From contig CACGVB010000006.1 of assembly GCA_902576395.1 (NCBI GenBank), forward strand, positions 1 to 58,259: a stretch of DNA of 58,259 nucleotides. Reading direction: 5' to 3'. Under the pieces are notes generated by a model. That model worked only from the letters and a program-made list of their open reading frames with translations, had not been told where the DNA came from and made no database searches. Positions 46,652 through 54,414 of this stretch are shown one piece after another. Each line of letters starts with the position of its first letter. Position 1 is the first letter of the stretch. The stretch comes from an uncultured Pelagibacteraceae bacterium (GTDB taxonomy: Bacteria; Pseudomonadota; Alphaproteobacteria; Pelagibacterales; Pelagibacteraceae). Both the position numbers and the translations under genes were made by a program.

Positions 46652-47549
46652 TAATAATTTCTTCTATAAGTTGTATAAAACTAATTTTTTTATATCTTGC
46701 AATTTCTGGCACCAAAGAAAGAGAAGTCATTCCTGGTTGAGTATTTAGCTCTAATAAATAAAACTTATTTTTGTAAAATCTAAAGTCAGACCTTGATACA
46801 CCCCTACATTTTAATATTTTATGGGCTTTCAAAGCTATTGAATTCACTTTATTGAAATTTTTTTTACTTAAATTTACTGGTATAATATGTTCTGTCTTAG
46901 CGTTTGCACTATACTTAGCTTTGTAATCATAAAACTTTCTCTTAGGTTTTAATTCTATTATGCCTAATTTCTTATTACCTAATATTGCAGCTTGAATTTC
47001 TCTTCCAGGTATATATTTCTCAATTAAGATTTCTTTAAATTTTTCAAGTTTCTTGAGATTCTTATTAAAATTTTTTCTATTCGAAATATACACTCCAACA
47101 CTGGACCCCTCATTTATTGGTTTAAGAACAACAGGAAAACGTAAATTTTTATCAATTTTTTTTATTATATTTTTAATATCAAAATTATTTTTAAAGGAAA
47201 ATTTAAAATAGAGAGGAGTCAAAATATTATTCTTAATAAATATTCTTTTTGATATTTCTTTATCAATTGCCAATGATGATGATATAACACCAGAATGAGT
47301 ATATTTTATTTTTTCGGACTCGAGAATTGATTGAATGTAACCATCCTCTCCATACCTTCCATGCAAAAGGTTTAAAACTAGATTTGGTGCAAATTTTCTT
47401 AATTTTTTTACAAAATTTCCGTCTGGCTCAATTAATAATAATTTATATTTTCTATTCTTTTTTAGTTCTTTCACAACACTTTTAGCTGTTATTAAGCTGA
47501 TCTCTCTTTCATTAGAATACCCTCCTGCTAAAATTAAAATTTTGTTCAC
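46629..47549 (-). CDS. ddl: D-alanine--D-alanine ligase
   Basis: An ATP-grasp enzyme that makes the D-Ala-D-Ala dipeptide used by MurF. The 306-residue protein shows ILAGGYSNEREISL at the N-terminus, NLLHGRYGEDG, VVLKPINEGSSVGVYI near residue 150, EKYIPGREIQAAILGN and the terminal LELNTQPGMTSLSLVP. It starts with GTG, overlapping the murB stop as TAGTG. The GGYSNERE block replaces the more common GGxSxEREVS with only small changes. Confidence 0.95.
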   Translation of the reverse strand: MNKILILAGGYSNEREISLITAKSVVKELKKNRKYKLLLIEPDGNFVKKLRKFAPNLVLNLLHGRYGEDGYIQSILESEKIKYTHSGVISSSLAIDKEISKRIFIKNNILTPLYFKFSFKNNFDIKNIIKKIDKNLRFPVVLKPINEGSSVGVYISNRKNFNKNLKKLEKFKEILIEKYIPGREIQAAILGNKKLGIIELKPKRKFYDYKAKYSANAKTEHIIPVNLSKKNFNKVNSIALKAHKILKCRGVSRSDFRFYKNKFYLLELNTQPGMTSLSLVPEIARYKKISFIQLIEEIINDASINK

Positions 47550-48457
47550 TATTCAACCAACACAATTTCTAATTCTAATTTTACACCTGTATGGTCTTTA
47601 ACTCTCTTTTTAACAAAATTAATTAAAGATTTCATATCTACAGATTTTGCATTTTTTTTATTTACAAAAAAATTAGCATGTTTTTTAGAGATAACTGCAT
47701 CCCCATAGCTTGCTTCATCAGGAACACTTGATCTGATTAATTCCCAAACCTTTTTATCAGTTTGATTAATTGGATTTTTAAAAGTACTACCACTAGTTTT
47801 AATTTTAGTAGGTTGAGCCATATTTTTAATTGTATTTAGCTTATTCATATAATTATTTATTTCTTCGCTATTTTTTGCTTTTCCTTTGAAAGTAGCGCTC
47901 AAAAATATTAAATCTTTAGGCATTTCTATTGATCTATAATTAAAGTTAATTTTATTTGCAGGGATACTTCTTACTAAACCATTAAAATCAACTAATTGAA
48001 TAGAAATAAGTATATCTTTAAATTCTTTTTTAAAACATCCTGAGTTCATTCTAATACCACCTCCTATTGAACCTGGAATACATGACATAAACTCTAATCC
48101 AGAAATGTCATTGTCCTTTGCAAATTCTGAAACTTTTTTTTGCGAGGCAGCAGTTCCAGCAATGATTGTTTCATTATCAAGCAAAGTTACATTTGAAAAA
48201 CTTTTACCTAACTTTATTACTGTACCTTGGTATGTGTTATCATCAAATAATACATTTGAACCATTCCCTAAAATAAATATTTTACCTCTTCTGGCATAAA
48301 TTTTAAGGTATTTTATTAAACCTTTAAGAGAGTTTGGTTTAAAGAAAATTTTAGTTTTTCCACCAATATTAAACCAATTAAGATTTTTAATACTCTGATT
48401 AAAAAAAATGTCTCCATCTATTGATAATGTTGATTTTTTTATATCCTCAATTTTCAT
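47549..48457 (-). CDS. murB: UDP-N-acetylenolpyruvoylglucosamine reductase
   Basis: A flavoenzyme that makes UDP-MurNAc. The 302-residue protein has the FAD-site NWFNIGGKTKIFFKP, GNGSNVLFDD, LEFMSCIPGSIGGGIRMNSG near residue 125 and SGSTFKNP with the catalytic Ser region, then the terminal GVKLELEI. I use the ATG at 48457, overlapping the murC TAA as TAATG; the longer frame would start within murC. It precedes ddl. Confidence 0.96.
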   Translation of the reverse strand: MKIEDIKKSTLSIDGDIFFNQSIKNLNWFNIGGKTKIFFKPNSLKGLIKYLKIYARRGKIFILGNGSNVLFDDNTYQGTVIKLGKSFSNVTLLDNETIIAGTAASQKKVSEFAKDNDISGLEFMSCIPGSIGGGIRMNSGCFKKEFKDILISIQLVDFNGLVRSIPANKINFNYRSIEMPKDLIFLSATFKGKAKNSEEINNYMNKLNTIKNMAQPTKIKTSGSTFKNPINQTDKKVWELIRSSVPDEASYGDAVISKKHANFFVNKKNAKSVDMKSLINFVKKRVKDHTGVKLELEIVLVE

Positions 48458-49848
48458 TAAAAAATATTTTTTAAATTTTTCATCCAACTTGTTATTGATC
48501 CTGCGCCCATACCTATGTAAATTTTTTTACCAAATGCATTATGCCTTATAAAACTTCGTAATTGTGATTCGTTATTGACCTGTATAAGTTTAACATTAGA
48601 ATTTTTAATTATTAGTTTTGCAAAGGAATGATATGTAAAATTAAGCCTTAGTTTTTCATTAGCTGTGTAAATTGGACATAATAAAACCGTATCTGCCTTT
48701 TTAAAACATTTAGAAAATTCTTTTTTAAGATTTATTACTCTTGAAATTCTATGAGGTTGAAAAATACAAACAATCTCTTTATTTTTGTGGACATTTTTGA
48801 CACCATTTAACACTGAACTAATTTCTGTTGGATGGTGAGCATAATCATCATAAAAACTTGTGTTGTTGTGATTGAATAAATGAGAAAACCTTCTCTGAAC
48901 TCCTTTAAAATTGTAAAGTCCAAGTTTGATATATTTTTCAGGCAGTCCAATTGTAAATGCTAATGAAGCTGCAGCAGTTGCATTTTGAATATTGTGAGTT
49001 CCAATCATTGGAAGCTTGATTCCTTTAATTATTTTTTTTTTACTTGGTATATTGATTTTAATATCGAAATAAGAAAAATTTGTTGTTTGCTTTATATTTA
49101 TTATTTGGAAATTTGAATTTTTACTTTTACCATATGTATAAAAATTTTTGTTTGTTGATTTTTCTAAAACTTTTTTAAGATTTTGATCATCATTACAAAG
49201 AAAGCCTTTACCTACAGATGGTATTTTTTCTATAAATTTATGAAAACTTTTTTTTAAGTTATTTATATTTTTATAAAAATCTAAATGTTCATAATCAATA
49301 TTTGTAGCTATAGAGTATGTAAAGGGTATTTTTAAAAAGCTACCGTCTGATTCATCAGACTCCGTTACACACCAGTTACTTTTACCCAATTTTGCTGAGT
49401 TTCCAAATGAGTTTAATACACCACCATTAATTATAGTTGGATCTAGGTTACCTACTGTAAAAATACTAGATACTAATGATGTTGTAGTTGTTTTTCCATG
49501 TGAACCAGTTATGACAACATTTCTCATGAAAGATACAATATGACCTAACATATCTCCCCTTGTATAAACTGGTAATTTTTTTTTGATAGCCTCAACTAAT
49601 TCTGGGTTATTTTTTTTAATTGCCGAGGAAATCACCATAACAGTTGTTTTTTTTATATTCTCTTTTTTATGATTTAAAAATATTCTTATTTTTTTTTTTT
49701 TTAATCTTTCAATATTTCGATTTTCAATAATATCACTGCCTTGAACTTTGTAACCTAAACCATTCATTATTAAAGCTAGACCACTCATACCTATTCCTCC
49801 TATACCAACAAAATGAATAAGTTCATTTTTTCCTAAATCAATTTTCAT
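48457..49848 (-). CDS. murC: UDP-N-acetylmuramate--L-alanine ligase
   Basis: Adds L-alanine to UDP-MurNAc. The 463-residue ligase has HFVGIGGIGMSGLA in the N-terminal substrate domain, ATP loop VVITGSHGKTTTTS near residue 113, VTESDESDGSF, YDDYAHHPTEIS near residue 342 and the C-terminal GAGSITSWMKNL. The start overlaps murG by 11 bases. It is the only separate Mur ligase besides MurD, as MurE and MurF are fused. Confidence 0.97.
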   Translation of the reverse strand: MKIDLGKNELIHFVGIGGIGMSGLALIMNGLGYKVQGSDIIENRNIERLKKKKIRIFLNHKKENIKKTTVMVISSAIKKNNPELVEAIKKKLPVYTRGDMLGHIVSFMRNVVITGSHGKTTTTSLVSSIFTVGNLDPTIINGGVLNSFGNSAKLGKSNWCVTESDESDGSFLKIPFTYSIATNIDYEHLDFYKNINNLKKSFHKFIEKIPSVGKGFLCNDDQNLKKVLEKSTNKNFYTYGKSKNSNFQIINIKQTTNFSYFDIKINIPSKKKIIKGIKLPMIGTHNIQNATAAASLAFTIGLPEKYIKLGLYNFKGVQRRFSHLFNHNNTSFYDDYAHHPTEISSVLNGVKNVHKNKEIVCIFQPHRISRVINLKKEFSKCFKKADTVLLCPIYTANEKLRLNFTYHSFAKLIIKNSNVKLIQVNNESQLRSFIRHNAFGKKIYIGMGAGSITSWMKNLKNIF

Positions 49849-50914
49849 TTAAAAGCTCAATTAGTTTAGATTTATTTTTTTCCCAGGTGTTTTCTTTATT
49901 CAGTTGAATTAAATTATTTTTTTTTGAAGAATATTCATTTTCATCAACAAATATTTTTATCATTAAATCTTTAAAACTTTCTTCGTCAGTATCCTTTTGC
50001 ATTATTAGCCAACAAGATTTTTTTTTTTCATAAAATTCTGCATTATAATATTGATGATCATCTTTAGCATATGGAAATGGTATTGCGACAAATGGAATAT
50101 TTAAATAACCTAATTCGGAAATTGTAGATGCACCAGACCGTGTAATTGCTAGATCATAATTAACAACTTTAGTTAATAATTTATCATCAAAATCAAATAA
50201 TTCATGCTCTATATGGTTTTTTTGATAGAATTCTTTGATATTTTCTTTTGAATTTAGATTAATTACCTGCTGTAAAACCTGTATTTTGTGTGTTTTTGAA
50301 AGTCTAATTATAATTTTAGTAATAAATTCATCGAAGAACTTTGCACCCTGACTTCCTCCAATAATTAATAATTTTTTTTTTTCTGCAAATTTAGTCTTTT
50401 GGTTTTTTTGATATTTATAGATTTCTTTTCTAAGCAATGGTTTTACTAAATAAATCTTATGTAGAAGTTTTTTTGAAATACCTTTTAAATTTTCATCATA
50501 GCAAATAATTTTTTCTGCAAAACCAAGCATTAATTTGTTTGCTCTTCCTAAAACAGAATTTGGTTCAAAAATATAAATTTTTATATTCAATAAATTTGAA
50601 GCTAGACATAAAGGTAGTGACATATATCCGCCAGTGCTTATGAGTATATTAAAATTATTTAATTTTAAGTATTTGTAAGATTTAACTATTGAAACACAAA
50701 ATCTTATTAAATTGTATGGGAACAATAATAAATTTGAGAATAAATTTGGCACATCTATTAATGAATAATTATAATTCTTATTATTGATATATTTCGATCC
50801 TCTTAAATCTGTAGAAATCTGTATTTCATAATCATCTTTTAAGGCATCATATATACTTAAAGATGGTATTACATGTCCACCTGAACCACCTGTTGTAATA
50901 AGAATTTTTTTCAT
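49838..50914 (-). CDS. murG: Lipid II synthase MurG
   Basis: Transfers GlcNAc from UDP-GlcNAc to lipid I at the inner membrane face. The 358-residue GT28 enzyme has ILITTGGSGGHVIPSLSI at the N-terminus, FEPNSVLGRANK, LLIIGGSQGAKFFDE near residue 187, AITRSGASTISELGYLNIPF with the donor-binding Glu near residue 270, and DHQYYNAE. It follows ftsW by four bases. Confidence 0.97.
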   Translation of the reverse strand: MKKILITTGGSGGHVIPSLSIYDALKDDYEIQISTDLRGSKYINNKNYNYSLIDVPNLFSNLLLFPYNLIRFCVSIVKSYKYLKLNNFNILISTGGYMSLPLCLASNLLNIKIYIFEPNSVLGRANKLMLGFAEKIICYDENLKGISKKLLHKIYLVKPLLRKEIYKYQKNQKTKFAEKKKLLIIGGSQGAKFFDEFITKIIIRLSKTHKIQVLQQVINLNSKENIKEFYQKNHIEHELFDFDDKLLTKVVNYDLAITRSGASTISELGYLNIPFVAIPFPYAKDDHQYYNAEFYEKKKSCWLIMQKDTDEESFKDLMIKIFVDENEYSSKKNNLIQLNKENTWEKNKSKLIELLNEN

Positions 50915-50918
50915 AAAT

Positions 50919-52028
50919 TTAATCCAATTTTCTTTTTGTTAAATTTAAAATTAGTCCTGATAAAATTGCTGTGCTAACTATAGATGACCCACCATAACTT
51001 AAGAAAGGTAAGGTCATTCCTGTAGTTGGGAGTATTCTTATATTAACACCAACGTGAATAAATGTTTGTATCAAAATTAAAGATATACATCCACTTAAAA
51101 TTAGTTTTGATAAATCTTCATTTGCAAAATTAATTTTTTGAATTACCCTGTATGAAAAAATTAAATATAAAAATAATATTCCAATGACCATAATTGCTCC
51201 AAATTCTTCTGATATAACTGAGACTATATAATCTGTATGTGCCTCAGGGACTCTTGAATTAAGGGTGCCTTCTCCGATACCTTTTCCAAAAAAACCACCA
51301 TTTATTATTGCATCACTTGCCTTTTCAGCTTGGTAGTTATTGCCCGAACTTGAGTCTAAAAAAGCAAAAAGTCTAATTTTTATATATTCAAATTTTGGAA
51401 CAAATATAATTAAATAGCCTACAGTTGAGCCAGCAAAGAGAAAAAACATAAAAAAAATAAAAATGTTAATCCCTGATACAAATATTAAGGCTAACCAAAC
51501 CATTGATATCAACAGAGTTTGTCCAATATCAGGTTGATATATAAGCAGCATTAATATTGGAAGTATGAATAAAGAGCTTAACAAGTATTTAAAATATAAT
51601 TTTCTGTTTGGAATAGTTAACATTAAAGATAATGATACAATAAAAAATGGTTTAATAATCTCAACAGGCTGAAACCTAGGTAAAAATAACAAATCTAGCC
51701 ATCTTTTTGATCCCTTAACCTCAATCCCTAGAAAAGGAACTAGCAGTAAACTTAGAAATGCAACGAAGAACAAAATCAATGAGAGTTTTGTTAAAAATTT
51801 TTGATTTATAAATGAGAATATAATTAAAATTGCTATTGCTAAAATTATGTAAGCAGAATGTTTAAAAAAGAAATAATATGATTTTGTATCTAATTTGTCA
51901 GATGCTATCAGAGAAGTAGAAACTAAAGAAAAGAAAAGACCTAATAAAAATAAACCTAATGTTAAGAATAATAAAAATTTATCTATATTTTTCCACCAGT
52001 CGTAAAAAGTATCTAAATATTTATTCAT
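50919..52028 (-). CDS. ftsW: Division-specific lipid II polymerase FtsW
   Basis: A SEDS-family membrane glycosyltransferase that polymerises glycan with its partner FtsI. The 369-residue protein has about ten membrane segments. GEGTLNSRVPEAHTDYI near residue 240 and FVSKGGSS-type LPFLSYGGSSIVSTA near residue 345 are characteristic; KGSKRWLD near residue 105 and QPDIGQTLLI near residue 168, with the catalytic Asp candidate, are also seen. Its start overlaps the murD stop as ATGA. Confidence 0.95.
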   Translation of the reverse strand: MNKYLDTFYDWWKNIDKFLLFLTLGLFLLGLFFSLVSTSLIASDKLDTKSYYFFFKHSAYIILAIAILIIFSFINQKFLTKLSLILFFVAFLSLLLVPFLGIEVKGSKRWLDLLFLPRFQPVEIIKPFFIVSLSLMLTIPNRKLYFKYLLSSLFILPILMLLIYQPDIGQTLLISMVWLALIFVSGINIFIFFMFFLFAGSTVGYLIIFVPKFEYIKIRLFAFLDSSSGNNYQAEKASDAIINGGFFGKGIGEGTLNSRVPEAHTDYIVSVISEEFGAIMVIGILFLYLIFSYRVIQKINFANEDLSKLILSGCISLILIQTFIHVGVNIRILPTTGMTLPFLSYGGSSIVSTAILSGLILNLTKRKLD

Positions 52029-53329
52029 ATTCTAATTTTTTTTAGCATAAGTATTATAATGTTATTAAAAAAATTTCCCCTATCTTCAAAGTTTTCGAAT
52101 TGATCGAAAGAAGCAGCACATGGACTAAAAAGAATTACCTTTTTTGTATTATCTTTTTTAATATCATTATTTAAATTTTTCATTATCTTTTTAAGTGCCG
52201 CTGAGGACACACAAGAAATTTGATTTGGAAGTGAGTTAATAAAAAAATTTCTATCTTTTCCATAAACATAAGCTTTAATATTTGAAATATATTTTTTATT
52301 TAATGTAAATTTATCTCCTTTTTTAGCAAGTCCTCCTAATATCCAATAGATATTTTGATAACTTTCAAGTAATGGGACTGTTGATGAAAAACTGGTAGAT
52401 TTTGAGTCGTTAATAATTAATAATTTTTTTGAATTATAGATTATTTGTTGTCTAAAATCCAAACCTCTAAATTTATTTGCAGTATTAATAACTGTTTTTA
52501 AATTAAGTTTTAACACTTTAGCGATACTAAAAACGAAGCTAAGGTTTTTTTTGTTACTAGAATTATTAAAATAAATATTATCTATTTTTTTAAAGTATTT
52601 TTGATTTTTTAAATAATCAATTTTTATTATTTTGGATTTAATTTGATTATTTTTAATTAATTTATTTAAAAAATCATTTTCTTTTTCTATAAAAGCAAAA
52701 TCTTTGCTGCATTGCGATTTTATTATTTTAAATTTTGCCTCGGCATAATTTTTGAAAGATCCATGTCTTTCTAAATGATCTCGACTTAAATTAAGTACAA
52801 TTGAATACTTAGACCTAAAATATTTGCTATAATCAAGTTGATAAGAAGATGCTTCAATTACAAAAATTGTACTATTTTTAATTTTTTTTTCCATTAGTAT
52901 TGGATATCCAATATTACCGGTTAGCCTTACGTCCTTTTTATTATTTTTAAGAACCTCATATAGCAGTTTCGAAGTAGTCGATTTACCATTTGTTCCAGTA
53001 ATTGTGATTTTATTTATATTTGGATAACTAATTGCAAATATATCAAGTTCGGTAATAATTTTAGTCCTATTTCTTTTCAAAAAATTAGATATTTTACATT
53101 TCCTAATGTCTATCCCTGGACTCAAAACAATAAAATCAAAATCAACAGATGGTAATTTTATAATATTTATTAACTTTTTTTTGAACTTAGCTGGGATATT
53201 TTTTTTGTTATCATCAAAAATTCTGCAGATATTATTTTTTTTTAAAAAATTAAAACAAGAAATACCAGACTTACCAAAACCATAAATTAAAATTTTTTTA
53301 TTTATAAAATTAATATGTTTTTCATTCAT
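52025..53329 (-). CDS. murD: UDP-N-acetylmuramoylalanine--D-glutamate ligase
   Basis: Adds D-glutamate to UDP-MurNAc-L-Ala. The 434-residue protein has a dinucleotide-like N-terminal domain (ILIYGFGKSGISC), ATP loop TITGTNGKSTTSK, VIEASSYQLDYS near residue 155, LNLSRDHLERHGS, NDSKSTSFSST and the C-terminal LFSPCAASFDQFENFEDRG. I use the ATG at 53329, overlapping the mraY stop as TAATG; the longer frame would begin within mraY. Confidence 0.96.
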   Translation of the reverse strand: MNEKHINFINKKILIYGFGKSGISCFNFLKKNNICRIFDDNKKNIPAKFKKKLINIIKLPSVDFDFIVLSPGIDIRKCKISNFLKRNRTKIITELDIFAISYPNINKITITGTNGKSTTSKLLYEVLKNNKKDVRLTGNIGYPILMEKKIKNSTIFVIEASSYQLDYSKYFRSKYSIVLNLSRDHLERHGSFKNYAEAKFKIIKSQCSKDFAFIEKENDFLNKLIKNNQIKSKIIKIDYLKNQKYFKKIDNIYFNNSSNKKNLSFVFSIAKVLKLNLKTVINTANKFRGLDFRQQIIYNSKKLLIINDSKSTSFSSTVPLLESYQNIYWILGGLAKKGDKFTLNKKYISNIKAYVYGKDRNFFINSLPNQISCVSSAALKKIMKNLNNDIKKDNTKKVILFSPCAASFDQFENFEDRGNFFNNIIILMLKKIRI

Positions 53330-54414
53330 TATCTTAGTTTTAATGTTGCTAGACCTATCATTGCTAAGATGATTGAGATAATCCAAAATCTAATAACTAC
53401 AGTAGACTCTGGCCAGCCCTTTTTTTCAAAATGGTGATGTATCGGTGCCATTTTAAATATTCTTTTGCCAGTAAGTTTGAATGATATTACCTGAGCAATC
53501 ACTGAAACGGCTTCTAATACAAATAGCCCCCCCGTAATCGCAAGAACGATTTCATGTTTAGTTATAATACCAACCGCCCCCAAAGACCCTCCTAATGCTA
53601 AGGAACCTGTATCACCCATAAATATCTTAGCTGGTGGTGCATTAAACCATAAAAAACCTAAACAAGATCCTATTATTGCCCCACAAAAAATTGATGCTTC
53701 TCCTACTCCCTCAATATATGTAATTTGTAAATAACCTGAAAAAACTGTATTTCCTGTTACATAACTTATAAAAGCAAAACATGCTGCAACTAATATTACT
53801 GGCACTGTAGCTAAACCGTCTAGTCCATCAGTTAAATTAACTGCATTTGATGATCCTACAATAACAAATAAATAGAATGGAATGAAAAACCATCCTAAAT
53901 TAATTATTAAGTTTTTAAAAAATGGAAAATATAGATTTCGAAGTTCATTAGATCCGCTATAAAAATAAAGTATCAAAATTCCACATAATGCTAATATAAT
54001 TTGAATTGTAATTTTTTTTTTTGAACTTATACCATTTGAGTTATTTTTTTTTATTTTTTGATAGTCATCATAAGCTCCAAGTAATCCAAAGGTGCCTGTT
54101 ATATAAAGCAAGAACCAATTATAAGGATTCGTGAAGTCACCCCATAAAACTACACCTGAAAAAATGCCTAGCAAAATCATTAGACCTCCCATGGTAGGTG
54201 TTCCTATTTTTTTTACTATATGCTCACTAGGTCCATCTTCTCTAATTGGGTCATGAATTTGATGAGAAGAAAAATAATTAATAAGTGGGCCTCCAACTAA
54301 AAATACTACTATCATCGATGTAAACATTGAGAGGCCAGTTCTTACAGTTAAATATTTGAAAACATTAAGAAAACTAAAAGTTTCAACTAGATTAGAAAAT
54401 AGACTAAAAAGCAT
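53329..54414 (-). CDS. mraY: Phospho-N-acetylmuramoyl-pentapeptide transferase
   Basis: Makes lipid I by moving phospho-MurNAc-pentapeptide to undecaprenyl phosphate. The 361-residue membrane enzyme has about ten helices, GTPTMGGLMILLG with the N-terminal motif near residue 70, GAYDDYQKIKKN with catalytic Asp residues near 115, NLTDGLDGLATVP near residue 193, FMGDTGSLALGGSLG and APIHHHFEKKGWPE near residue 325. It overlaps the murE-murF fusion by 11 bases. Confidence 0.98.
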   Translation of the reverse strand: MLFSLFSNLVETFSFLNVFKYLTVRTGLSMFTSMIVVFLVGGPLINYFSSHQIHDPIREDGPSEHIVKKIGTPTMGGLMILLGIFSGVVLWGDFTNPYNWFLLYITGTFGLLGAYDDYQKIKKNNSNGISSKKKITIQIILALCGILILYFYSGSNELRNLYFPFFKNLIINLGWFFIPFYLFVIVGSSNAVNLTDGLDGLATVPVILVAACFAFISYVTGNTVFSGYLQITYIEGVGEASIFCGAIIGSCLGFLWFNAPPAKIFMGDTGSLALGGSLGAVGIITKHEIVLAITGGLFVLEAVSVIAQVISFKLTGKRIFKMAPIHHHFEKKGWPESTVVIRFWIISIILAMIGLATLKLR

